NCBI RefSeq assembly: GCF_009769735.1
Contig: NZ_WSRO01000002.1
Span: 8,791,001-8,855,000, forward strand
Direction: 5' to 3'
From: Streptomyces sp. BA2
GTDB taxonomy: Bacteria; Actinomycetota; Actinomycetes; Streptomycetales; Streptomycetaceae
DNA: 64,000 nt
How positions within the stretch are numbered: the stretch's first letter is position 1; every line of letters begins with the position of its first letter. The notes beneath the pieces are model-generated. The model did no database searches and had not been told where the DNA came from. It worked only from the letters and a program-made list of their open reading frames with translations. Made by a program: the position numbers and the translations under genes. Below are positions 25,839 to 33,609 of the stretch, piece after piece.

Positions 25839-26305
25839 ACGGGTCATTCTGCACCCGATGATCTTCGTCGGTCGGGCCGGGCCCCCGTTCGCGCACCCGG
25901 GCCAACACGCGGGCCAATGGGCCGTTCTGGGCGGGCAGTTCGGCGGGCAGTTCAGGGAACGGCCGAGCGGACGTCTTGCGCGTCCGGGGCGCCGTCGATC
26001 ATGGCCTCGCCGAACACGGCGGTCAGCGCCCGCGCGATCAGGTCCGGCAGCGCGGACCGCCCGTCGTCCTCGGCTCAGCGCACGTCCTCGGCTCAGCGCA
26101 CCAACGCCGTGTCGCCATCGGTGGTCTCGCCCTCAGGCCGTAGATCAAGGGCAGGCTAGCGGGAACCGCTCGTTCGCCGTCAGGGCCGCGCCCTGCCCCA
26201 GGTCGTCGACGCCTGGGCGTTCGGGCCGCGGCGATAATGGACTCGCCCCCGCCCGGCGCTGTCCCTATCCTCGGCTGAGCGGGATCGCGCGGTCCCGCAG
26301 GTTGC
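25839..26305. other. intergenic region, no gene seen
   Basis: About 470 bp with only overlapping shadow frames and no codon pattern of a real gene. It holds several direct repeats: a 12-bp doublet GCGGGCAGTTC(G/A) at 25931-25954, the related GGGCCAA motifs at 25900-25922, and the 18-bp doublet described separately. No promoter of conviction is visible for the tRNA-like locus that follows. Confidence 0.6.
26066..26101. repeat. perfect 18-bp tandem duplication
   Basis: GTCCTCGGCTCAGCGCAC occurs twice head-to-tail without mismatch, in the non-coding stretch upstream of the tRNA-like locus. Confidence 0.92.
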
Positions 26306-26425
26306 GGAGCCGTGGCAGAGCGGCCCATTGCGATCGGCGTGAGGGAAGCCCCTCTCACGCCGACTGACGGGAGCCGGGCGGGCCTTGCCCTTCCCTGTCC
26401 GCGGGTTCGAATCCCGCCGGCGCCG
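26306..26425 (+). tRNA. serine-type tRNA-like gene with oversized anticodon and variable arms
   Basis: The ends fold like a class II tRNA. Acceptor 26306-26312 pairs with 26418-26424 (six of seven pairs, A3 opposite G70). The D arm begins TGGCAGAGCGG, with GCA/TGC closing the stem. The T arm is GCGGG-TTCGAAT-CCCGC. The discriminator is G, as in tRNA-Ser. CCA is not encoded. The middle is abnormal: 26334-26363 forms a 10-bp perfect stem with a 10-base loop, or 12 bp with a two-base bulge and tetraloop, instead of 5 bp and a seven-base loop. The 37-base variable region can form two further helices. Total 120 nt versus about 88. No anticodon can be assigned. It is either a decayed tRNA-Ser or a specialised non-decoding tRNA-like RNA. 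Confidence 0.5.
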
Positions 26426-26495
26426 CAGCCGACCCGCGCCCCTGCACACGCACATGGCCACGCCACCGCCTCCGCCTCCGCTGACTGGAGTTCGC

Positions 26496-26987
26496 ATGAG
26501 CACGCCCGCCCCCGCCCCCGCTGCCCCGGTCTTCGTCGGACCGGAACAGACCGCGGCCGTCGGGCGAGGGCAGATCAGCGTCCTGTGGTCGCTCGGCGAC
26601 CGCACGAGGGATCTGGACGCCGATGTCGTCCGGCTGGCCCCGGGCGCGGGCATCGGTGAGCACACGGAGGAGGAGTTCGGGGTACTGCTCACCGTGCTGA
26701 ACGGCGCCGGTGAGCTCCGTACCCCGGACACGACCTGGCAGCTCACACCCGGCGCCCTCGCCTGGCTTCCCGCGGGCATCACCCGGTGCGTGGACGCGGG
26801 AGCGGAGGGGCTCGTCTACACGACTGCCCATCGTCGCCGTCCGGCCCCCGGCACCGGCCCGGCCGAGGGCTCCGAAGCGGGCGAGCCGGTGTGCCTGCTC
26901 GGCCTCGTCTGCCCCGAGTGCGGCCGGCTCGCCGCCGAGCGCGACGCCCGCTACTGCGCCCGCTGCGGAACGCCGTTGGCCGACTGA
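26496..26987 (+). CDS. cupin protein with C-terminal zinc ribbon
   Basis: A 163-residue protein with a single cupin barrel (about residues 25-105): DADVVRLAPGAGIGEHTEEEFGVLLTVL is cupin motif 1 and TPGALAWLPAGITRCVDAG motif 2. The C-terminal 30 residues form a zinc ribbon, with two CxxC pairs in CPECGRLAAERDARYCARCG. ATG 26496 follows GGAG by five bases; the longer frame upstream covers the tRNA-like locus and was rejected. Motif 1 keeps one histidine and two glutamates; motif 2 lacks the usual histidine, so a metal-independent sensing role is possible. It lies 73 bp upstream of the ABC-F gene and may be in its operon. Confidence 0.8.
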   Translation: MSTPAPAPAAPVFVGPEQTAAVGRGQISVLWSLGDRTRDLDADVVRLAPGAGIGEHTEEEFGVLLTVLNGAGELRTPDTTWQLTPGALAWLPAGITRCVDAGAEGLVYTTAHRRRPAPGTGPAEGSEAGEPVCLLGLVCPECGRLAAERDARYCARCGTPLAD

Positions 26988-27060
26988 CGGGTACGGGCCA
27001 ACGCCCGGCGGTGGCTGTGACTTTCCGGCGGTTCTCGGCGCAAGACAGGAGCTCCTCACC

Positions 27061-28761
27061 ATGTCCGATACGATGGCGGGCCAACCCGGTGCCCAGGACG
27101 TCCTGTCCGGAGACCACCGCTCCGCGCACCTCATCGCCGAGAACGTGCACTGCGTGCTCGGGGACCGGATGGTGCTCCGCGATGTCTCGCTCAAGGTGTC
27201 CCGGGGCGAGCGGGTAGGCCTGATCGGCGAGAACGGCCGGGGCAAGTCGACGCTGCTGCGCGCGATCGCCGGTGAACTCCCGCTGCGGCGGGGCCAGGTC
27301 GTACGAGCGGTCGCGGGCCAGGTGGGCTTCCTGCCGCAGCAGCCCGGGTTCCCTGCCGGAGCGACCATCGAGACCGTGATCGCGCGGGCGACCGCCGAGT
27401 TCGCCGACATGGCCGAACGGATGCGGGACGCCGAGGAGTTGATGTCGTCGGGCAAGGACGACCTGAACGAGGTGCTCAGCGAGTACGGCAGGCTCCAGGA
27501 CGAGTTCGCCCGACGCGGCGGATGGGAACTCGACGCCCGCATCGGCGAGGTCCTTGACGTCTTCGGCCTCGGCGGCCTGGACCGGCGCCGACCCACGGAG
27601 ACCCTCTCGGGAGGCGAGCGCTCCCGCCTGGCGCTCGCCGAGCTCGTCCTCACCGAACCCGCCGGGCTGCTCCTCGACGAGCCGACCAACCACCTCGACG
27701 ACCGTGCGGTGGACTGGCTCGTGCAGTGGCTGGACCGGTACCAGGGGCCGTGCCTCATCGCGTCGCACGACCGGCTGCTGCTCGACACCGCCGTCACGGC
27801 CATCGTCGACCTGGACGGATCCCGCGGCTCGACCGTGCGCTACGGCGGCGGCTACCGCGACTACCTCGACGCGCGTGCCGCGGCCCACACACGCTGGTGG
27901 CAGCAGTACCGCGACTGGCGCCAGGAACTGGCCGAGGCGCGGCGGCGGCTCGACAGGGCCGGCAGATCCGGCCGCACCTTCGGTGCGATGCGGGACAGCG
28001 ACAAGCTGTCCTACAACCTCGCTGGGGGCGGTGCCCAGGCCGCCGCGTCCCGCGCGACCCGCGCGGCCCGGCAGCAATTGGCGCGGCTCCTCGACGAGGA
28101 AGTGCAACGCCCGCCCCAGCCGCTGGCCTTCCAGCCCCCTGTCCAGGCGTCGGAGGGTGCGGAGCCGCCCGCCGGGGTGCTGCTCCGGGCCGAGGGCCTG
28201 GTCGTCGGCGATGTGGTGCGGGGCGTGGACCTGGAGCTCGCCCCCGGTTCGCTGCACGTGATCACCGGAGTGAACGGCGCGGGCAAGTCCACGCTCCTGG
28301 CCGCCCTGGCAGGCCTACGGTCGCCCGACGCAGGGGTGATCGTACGTGAACCGGGTCTGCGCGTCGGCTACTTGCCGCAGGAGAGCCACTTCTCCCAGGA
28401 GGGGCGCGGCGTCCTCGCCACCTTCGCCGCGCACCGCGCGGCCTACGCCGACGACGCCGCGAGGGAGCTGACCCGATTCGGCCTGTTCGGGCCCTCGGAC
28501 TTCGATGTGCCGGTGAACCGTCTTTCCGTGGGCCAGTTGCGACGCCTCGAACTCGCGCTGCTGTTCTCGCGGCGCCCGCACCTGCTGCTGCTCGACGAGC
28601 CGAGCAACCACCTCAGTCTGGCTCTGGTCGAGCAACTGCAGGAGGCGGTCGAGCAGTTCACCGGCCCGGTCGTGATGGTCACCCACGACCGGGCCCTGCG
28701 CGAACGCCATCAGAGCAGGCTGCTGGAGCTGTCCGAGGGGCGGCTGGTCCAGCGGGCCTGA
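27061..28761 (+). CDS. ABC-F family ATPase, ribosome-protection type
   Basis: A 566-residue soluble protein with two fused ATP-binding cassettes and no membrane domain. Cassette 1: Walker A GENGRGKST, signature LSGGERSRLAL, Walker B LLLDEPTNHLD. Cassette 2: Walker A GVNGAGKST, signature LSVGQLRRLEL, Walker B LLLDEPSNHL. The linker between them (P-site tip region, about residues 275-365) is arginine-rich, as in antibiotic-resistance ABC-F proteins, which remove drugs from the ribosome. The ATG at 27061 follows AGGAG nine bases upstream. No antibiotic cluster is next to it, so the drug is unknown; a housekeeping translation role is the alternative. Confidence 0.88.
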   Translation: MSDTMAGQPGAQDVLSGDHRSAHLIAENVHCVLGDRMVLRDVSLKVSRGERVGLIGENGRGKSTLLRAIAGELPLRRGQVVRAVAGQVGFLPQQPGFPAGATIETVIARATAEFADMAERMRDAEELMSSGKDDLNEVLSEYGRLQDEFARRGGWELDARIGEVLDVFGLGGLDRRRPTETLSGGERSRLALAELVLTEPAGLLLDEPTNHLDDRAVDWLVQWLDRYQGPCLIASHDRLLLDTAVTAIVDLDGSRGSTVRYGGGYRDYLDARAAAHTRWWQQYRDWRQELAEARRRLDRAGRSGRTFGAMRDSDKLSYNLAGGGAQAAASRATRAARQQLARLLDEEVQRPPQPLAFQPPVQASEGAEPPAGVLLRAEGLVVGDVVRGVDLELAPGSLHVITGVNGAGKSTLLAALAGLRSPDAGVIVREPGLRVGYLPQESHFSQEGRGVLATFAAHRAAYADDAARELTRFGLFGPSDFDVPVNRLSVGQLRRLELALLFSRRPHLLLLDEPSNHLSLALVEQLQEAVEQFTGPVVMVTHDRALRERHQSRLLELSEGRLVQRA

Positions 28762-28778
28762 GGGCGGCGCGGCCGACG

Positions 28779-29489
28779 TCAGCCGTCCACATCTCCGTAC
28801 GTCGTGCCGACCTTGAGCCCGTCGATCCAGTTGATGACGCGCTTGTCCTTGACCTCGGCGCCGTAGGTCCCGAAGCGGGTGTCATTGCCCAGGTCGTCCC
28901 AGGTGCGGCCGGAGAACTCGGCGACCTTGGTGCCGTTGTAGAAGGCCGCCACCCACCCGGCGGAGGCATCGGACGAGGTGTGGATGCCGAGCACGACGCG
29001 CTTGTACGTACTGGTCGTGACGGGCGTGGACCACTTCAGGGTCCACTTCTCGCCGACCTCGATGTGGAACAGCTTGAGGACCCCGCCCTCGACCTTCATC
29101 AACACCGGGTAGTTCTGCTGGTGTTGGTCGTTGGTGCCGTACGACTTCCACTGGAAGATCGTGCCCGCGTCCGGGGTGTTGGTGGAGGTGTCCCAGCCGA
29201 TCCAGTACGTCGAGTTGTTCTTGAAGGTGTACCGCGAACCGCCGACGCTGATCCCGTGGGCTTCGCAACGCTCAAGGCCGAGCGGCTTGTTGAACTTGAA
29301 GACCTGGCCGCGGCCGTCGTTGTTGTCCTGCGCGGAGACGCTTCCGGGGGAGTCGCACAGCGTCGAGGAGAACACTCCGGTCCCGCCGGACGCGTCCCCG
29401 TCCCAGATGACGGAGGCGTCGGCGGGTGCGGCGGTGAGCAGGACCAGGGAGGAGGTGGCGGCCGTGAGCGTGCCGGTTCGCTTGCGCAT
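28779..29489 (-). CDS. secreted polysaccharide lyase-like protein (heparin lyase I fold)
   Basis: A 236-residue exported protein. The signal peptide (residues 1-26) ends in APADA, and the mature domain is a jelly-roll of the PF14099/PL20-like type. Family-type stretches are DGDASGGTGVFSSTLC, GRGQVFKFNKP, STYWIGWDTS, IFQWKSYG and RFGTYGAEVKDKRVINWIDGLKVG. PL20 members cleave glucuronan; others in the clan act on heparin-like chains. Substrate here is not proven. ATG 29489 has AAGGAG eight bases upstream; the longer frame to 29687 was rejected. It faces away from the fucosidase gene across 307 bp, so the two may share control. Confidence 0.78.
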   Translation of the reverse strand: MRKRTGTLTAATSSLVLLTAAPADASVIWDGDASGGTGVFSSTLCDSPGSVSAQDNNDGRGQVFKFNKPLGLERCEAHGISVGGSRYTFKNNSTYWIGWDTSTNTPDAGTIFQWKSYGTNDQHQQNYPVLMKVEGGVLKLFHIEVGEKWTLKWSTPVTTSTYKRVVLGIHTSSDASAGWVAAFYNGTKVAEFSGRTWDDLGNDTRFGTYGAEVKDKRVINWIDGLKVGTTYGDVDG

Positions 29490-29796
29490 GAGGGGGCTCC
29501 TTGCGAGTGGGGGGGAGGGGCTCGCGGGGCTGTGTGTCACCCGTGCGACGGGTGGAGAGTAAGCGGTTTCTAGCACGGGCACGGCTGAACGCTCAAGGGA
29601 GAAGCGCCAGTTGGGCGCTTCGACGCGGAAACCGGTATCTGTCGCAAGCCGGTCCGTCGGGGGTGGTGACGCCACGCCGTCGCGCATCTAACATCCGATG
29701 TACCCGCCCCCATCCCTCCCTCGTGTCGCGCAGAGCGCCTGTGTGGGCTCTTAACGTCGGATGAATCAACAGGGGCAGTTGTAGAGGAGATTCGTG
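29490..29796. promoter_or_regulatory. divergent control region of the lyase and fucosidase genes
   Basis: 307 bp without a gene. It contains two clean inverted repeats: CACCCGT-GCG-ACGGGTG at 29538-29554 and an 8-bp stem GAAGCGCC/GGCGCTTC with a five-base loop at 29601-29621. Their position between two divergent secreted carbohydrate enzymes fits operator sites for a sugar-responsive regulator, though none is encoded nearby. Promoter hexamers cannot be assigned with confidence. Confidence 0.45.
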
Positions 29797-31548
29797 ATGC
29801 GCAAGGTGATCGGCGTCATGCTCGCACTCCTGCTCGCGGTCGTCGCCGACGTCGGAGCAGCCGCCGCAAGCCCTCCCACAGCGGTCGCCCCTCAGGACGA
29901 CCGGACAGGCGGGCCCCGTACCCAAGGCATTCCCGGCGAGATCGAGCCCAGCGACGACAAGGACCTCGCGGCCTGGCAGCGGCTCCAGTACGGGATGTTC
30001 ATCCACTGGGGCCTGTTCTCCGAACTGGGAGGCGTGTGGCAGGGCGAACCGGTCACCAAGGGCTACAGCGAACAGATCCAGATGTGGGCCGACATCTCCG
30101 AGGAGGAGTACCTCGAAGTGGCCCAGCGGTTCAGGCCCGACCGGTTCGACCCCGCCGAGATCTGCTCCCTCGTGAAGCAGGCGGGGATGCGCTACGTGGT
30201 CATCACCAGCAAGCATCATGACGGCTTCTCCATGTTCGACACCGACACCACCGGCTACGACGTCGTCGACGCGACCCCGTACGGAAAGGACCCGCTGAAG
30301 GCGCTCGCCGACGAATGCCGCAGCCAGGGACTGAAGTTCGGCTTCTACTTCTCACTCGTCGACTGGCACCAGGGCCACGACTTCGACGGCAACAACAACA
30401 ATCCGATCCCCGCATCGATGGAACCCGTCATCGAGGGGCAGCTCCGTGAGCTGATGACCGGGTACGGGGACATCGCCGAGGTGTGGTTCGACATGTCCTC
30501 ACCCACTGCCGCACAGAGCGAGAAATTCGCCGGGATCGTCCGCGAACTCCAGCCGAAGGCCGCGGTCAACAGCCGCGTGTGGAACAACAAGGGCGACTTC
30601 CGCACGCTCGGCGACAACGAAATTCCCTCGGTGGCGCTCGACGGCGCCTGGCAGACACCCGCGTCGGTCTACCACGAGACCTGGGGCTACCGCAGCTGGC
30701 AGAAGCGTGACGATCTGCCCGGCAAGATCAGAGACTTGGTCGGCGGTCTTACCGGCGTACGCGCCCGCGGCGGCAACTACCTCCTCAACATCGGTCCGCG
30801 CGGCGACGGTTCGGTCGTGGAGTTCGAGGCCGACGTCCTGCGCGGCATGGGCGACTGGCTCAGGCGCCACCCGGGCGCCGTACTCGGGGCGTCGGCCACG
30901 CGCTTCGGCGGACAGCCGTGGGGCGAGGTCACCGTCAACGGCCCCGACCTGTTCCTGCACGTGACCCAGTGGCCGAAGTCCGGTGAACTCCGGCTGCCGG
31001 GCCTGGCCACCTCCGTACGCGATGTCCGCGAGGACGGCTCGAAGGACCGGCTCGATCGGCGCTGGGACAGGGACGACCTCGTCGTGACGCTGCCCGACCG
31101 CCCACACGACGACGTGCTCCCCGTCGTGAAGGTCGAACTCGGCGGCGAACTCCGGATCATCCCGGAGCGCACGGTCGCCCTCGGCCCGGACGAGGCCGCC
31201 GTCCTGGACCCCGGCGACATCGAGCACGGCTACAGCTACGCCGACAGCGGCAGCTACTACAGCACCCGCAGGACCACAGTGCGGCACACCGCCCACCTCA
31301 CCGCCGACCGCGCCGAGAGGCTGACGGTGGAAGTCCGCGGTGAGGCGCGGCCCGAGGCGCTCTACCGGGTCCAGGTCGGCAAGCACTCCCGGCTTGTGCA
31401 GGGCGCGGACCTGACCCGCCGTGCCGTGGGCCCCTTCTCCGTACCCGGCGACAAGGTGACCCCCGTGACCATCAGGCTGGCAGCCCCGGAGCACGCAGGG
31501 GAGGAACTCGGCCTGCGCATCGATGAGTTGCGGGTCGCTCCCAGGTGA
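29797..31548 (+). CDS. secreted alpha-L-fucosidase (GH29)
   Basis: A 583-residue exported GH29 enzyme. The signal peptide (1-25) ends AAAAS. The catalytic barrel starts at RLQYGMFIHWGLFSE, then SKHHDGFSMFDT (substrate-binding HHDGF), and EVWFDMSS where D232 is the nucleophile. LLNIGPRGDGSV closes the barrel. The C-terminal 200 residues form a small beta domain plus a jelly-roll-like module that may bind carbohydrate. ATG 29797 was chosen over GTG 29794 for spacing from GAGGAG (29784-29789). Expected to release L-fucose from glycans or fucosylated polysaccharides outside the cell. Confidence 0.9.
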   Translation: MRKVIGVMLALLLAVVADVGAAAASPPTAVAPQDDRTGGPRTQGIPGEIEPSDDKDLAAWQRLQYGMFIHWGLFSELGGVWQGEPVTKGYSEQIQMWADISEEEYLEVAQRFRPDRFDPAEICSLVKQAGMRYVVITSKHHDGFSMFDTDTTGYDVVDATPYGKDPLKALADECRSQGLKFGFYFSLVDWHQGHDFDGNNNNPIPASMEPVIEGQLRELMTGYGDIAEVWFDMSSPTAAQSEKFAGIVRELQPKAAVNSRVWNNKGDFRTLGDNEIPSVALDGAWQTPASVYHETWGYRSWQKRDDLPGKIRDLVGGLTGVRARGGNYLLNIGPRGDGSVVEFEADVLRGMGDWLRRHPGAVLGASATRFGGQPWGEVTVNGPDLFLHVTQWPKSGELRLPGLATSVRDVREDGSKDRLDRRWDRDDLVVTLPDRPHDDVLPVVKVELGGELRIIPERTVALGPDEAAVLDPGDIEHGYSYADSGSYYSTRRTTVRHTAHLTADRAERLTVEVRGEARPEALYRVQVGKHSRLVQGADLTRRAVGPFSVPGDKVTPVTIRLAAPEHAGEELGLRIDELRVAPR

Positions 31549-31551
31549 GGG

Positions 31552-32277
31552 TCAGCCGAGGACGAGCGGGAGTCTCGCGGCGAAGCCGCCCAGTTCGCCC
31601 TTCTCCGCGTCGGTCGGGGCGCGCCGCCCGGTGCCGACCAGCAGCGCGTCCGTGTCGGAGAACGAGGCGGGGAAGGCGGCGCCGGCGATCTTCTCCAGCA
31701 TCTCCCGGCTCCGGGCGAGCCCCTCGGCGGGCGGTTTGGCCACGTCCGGGAGGTGCGCGATCAGGTCGAGGTGGTGCAGGGTCCATTCCATGACGTACGT
31801 GGTGAGGTAGTCGCCCGTGGTGAGGACCTCGTCGCGGGTGCTCACCCGGGCGCCGGGGTCGGCGAGTCCGGCGGCGCGGCCCGCGGCCGAACCGACGTCG
31901 TCGAGGTGGAACTTGAGCAGCCACGGCTCCTCGTACGCGGCGGCGAGCCGGACGGTCAGCGCGTCGAGCGGGTCCTCGCCGGTCGGCGGCGCCGCGGTGA
32001 CGTCCCAGTAGGTCAGCGCGTCGCGGGTCGGCTCCGCGTCGGCGGGGGTCGCGAGGGTGATCAGGACGTCCTGGGAGTCGATGACCAGATGGCACACCAG
32101 ATCCCGCACGAGCCAGCCGGTGCAGCCGGACGGCTGAGCGAAGGCCTCGTCGGGGAGTTCGGCGACCGCCGTGCGCAAGGCCGTCCAAGAGTGTGAGAAG
32201 AGATCCACAGCGCCAAGGTAGTGCGGTGCCGTGACGGGGGACAAGCACACAGGAGGGTGTGCAGCCCCGTCGGCCAC
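31552..32277 (-). CDS. maleylpyruvate isomerase N-terminal (mycothiol DinB-like) protein
   Basis: A 241-residue protein with the MDMPI_N four-helix fold common in actinobacteria. The conserved parts are GWLVRDLVCHLVIDSQD (metal histidine in CHL), the middle LKFHLDDVG, and YVMEWTLHHLDLIAHLP (HHLDL). These proteins are predicted mycothiol-dependent enzymes. The GTG at 32277 follows GGGAG eight bases upstream, which fixes the start. It is convergent with the fucosidase gene with only 3 bp between stops. Substrate unknown. Confidence 0.8.
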   Translation of the reverse strand: MADGAAHPPVCLSPVTAPHYLGAVDLFSHSWTALRTAVAELPDEAFAQPSGCTGWLVRDLVCHLVIDSQDVLITLATPADAEPTRDALTYWDVTAAPPTGEDPLDALTVRLAAAYEEPWLLKFHLDDVGSAAGRAAGLADPGARVSTRDEVLTTGDYLTTYVMEWTLHHLDLIAHLPDVAKPPAEGLARSREMLEKIAGAAFPASFSDTDALLVGTGRRAPTDAEKGELGGFAARLPLVLG

Positions 32278-32313
32278 GGCACCAGCTCCCGCCGCGCGGC
32301 CCTTCGCCGAGTG

Positions 32314-32967
32314 CTACTCCAGCGCCGTGGCGCGGATCGCGGAGATGTCGAACTGCAGCCGGACCTTCTCGCTCACCATGGCGCCACCCGTCTCCAGACG
32401 CTGGTTGTAGACCAGGCCCCAGTCGGTGCGGTCGATGGTGGTGGTGCCGTCGAAGCCGGCCCTCTCGAAGCCGAACGGGTCCACGACCGAGCCGAGGTAG
32501 TCGAGCTGCAGCTCCACGGGCCGGGCGACGCCGCGGATGGTCAGCTCCCCGGCCATCCGGAAGGTCTCCCCGCCCTCATGGACCGTGGAGGTGCTGCGGA
32601 ACGACATCTCCGGGTGGCGGCGCGCGTCGAAGAAGTCGCCGCCGACGAGGTGGGCGTCCCGCTGCTCCACGCCCGTGTCGACGCTGTCGACCCGGATGAC
32701 GATCTCGGCCCGCGACTCGGAGGGCCGGGCACCGTCGAAGTACAGCGTGCTGTCGTAGTCCCCGAAGGCACCCCGCACCGTCGTGACCATCGCGTGCCGC
32801 ACGGAGAATCCGATACGGCTGTGCGGGCGGTCGATGGTCCACTCCCCGGTCAGCGCACGGAGCGCCGGGTCGAGTGCGGCACCGGCGGCTGCCGAGAAGG
32901 GCGTGCTGCGGCCGACCGCCGGTATCGGCTCGAGGGTCGGGGTCTGGCGACGGCTGAAGATACCCAT
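32314..32967 (-). CDS. YceI family lipocalin-like protein
   Basis: A 217-residue YceI-domain protein. The domain runs from GEWTIDRPHSRIGFSVRHAMVTTVRGAF (about residue 40) to the end. The inner strands RAEIVIRVDSVDTG, FFDARRHPEMSFRS and LTIRGVARPVELQLDYLG are hallmark stretches. YceI proteins bind isoprenoid or long-chain amphipathic molecules and are often stress-induced. There is no signal peptide, as usual in actinobacteria, so it is cytoplasmic. The AAGGAG site lies about 15 bases from ATG 32967, rather far. It lies 36 bp upstream of the MDMPI gene, same strand, likely an operon. Confidence 0.87.
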   Translation of the reverse strand: MGIFSRRQTPTLEPIPAVGRSTPFSAAAGAALDPALRALTGEWTIDRPHSRIGFSVRHAMVTTVRGAFGDYDSTLYFDGARPSESRAEIVIRVDSVDTGVEQRDAHLVGGDFFDARRHPEMSFRSTSTVHEGGETFRMAGELTIRGVARPVELQLDYLGSVVDPFGFERAGFDGTTTIDRTDWGLVYNQRLETGGAMVSEKVRLQFDISAIRATALE

Positions 32968-33272
32968 GATGTCGCGTCGTCTCCTTCGGATTTGATCACT
33001 CCGTGTTATCACGTCGACGGCAGGCGCCACCCAGCAAGATGGGCGGTCTCGTCCGGGTTCTCCGCCGCGGACTGCAAAGATGCACAAGATCGGCACGGAT
33101 GTGGATGCACGGTTGGATCGCCTCGCATCACGCACCGTCACATCAGGGCCGAATAGCGCGCCGGTCAGGTTTTGCCGGGCCGCTCAAGGGGACTCAACGG
33201 GAACGACGCCGGAGGCTGTCATCGGCATTCAAAAGGCGCATACTTGAAATAATTCTGAGGGTCGGAGGCGAA
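32968..33272. other. divergent intergenic region, no gene seen
   Basis: About 305 bp between the YceI gene (leftward) and the DUF6131 gene (rightward). Frames across it are short and lack coding bias. The right half becomes AT-richer (around 33220-33270, with TACTTGAAATAATTCTG), suitable for a promoter of the DUF6131 gene, but I cannot fix -35/-10 boxes. Confidence 0.45.
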
Positions 33273-33428
33273 ATGATCGCACTCGGAATCATCCTGCTCA
33301 TCATCGGCCTTATCGCCGGGATCTCCATCCTGTGGACCATCGGCGTCATCCTCGTCGTCGTAGGTGTGGTCCTGTGGCTTCTCGGTTCTGTCGGTCACGC
33401 GGTGGGCGGGCGAAAGCATTACTGGTAG
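33273..33428 (+). CDS. DUF6131 small hydrophobic membrane protein
   Basis: A 51-residue, almost entirely hydrophobic peptide with two transmembrane helices: MIALGIILLIIGLIAGISI and ILVVVGVVLWLLG, then a short basic tail GGRKHYW. This is the DUF6131 pattern found throughout streptomycetes. ATG 33273 has GGAGG four bases upstream; the longer frame reaching to 33003 has no coding character. Function unknown, often near stress genes as here. Confidence 0.8.
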   Translation: MIALGIILLIIGLIAGISILWTIGVILVVVGVVLWLLGSVGHAVGGRKHYW

Positions 33429-33609
33429 GCGCAGCGGCACCGGCCACCCCTCGCAAGCGCAACCATCCTGGCGTTTGCACGGGTAACGGCTTTCCTTGAC
33501 GTGCCTCCCGGGGCCCCGGGCCCTCTGGCGGCCCGAAGTCCGCATGCGGACGGCTCCTCCGGGTAGCAGGCTGAACTCGATCACCTGCTGGACGGAATGG
33601 AGTCGGTGC

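Noticed and set aside
33169..33204. Possible SigB-type promoter (GTTTTG and GGGAAC) before the DUF6131 gene
   Set aside because: The spacing of 24 bases is too long for the known 14-16-base consensus.
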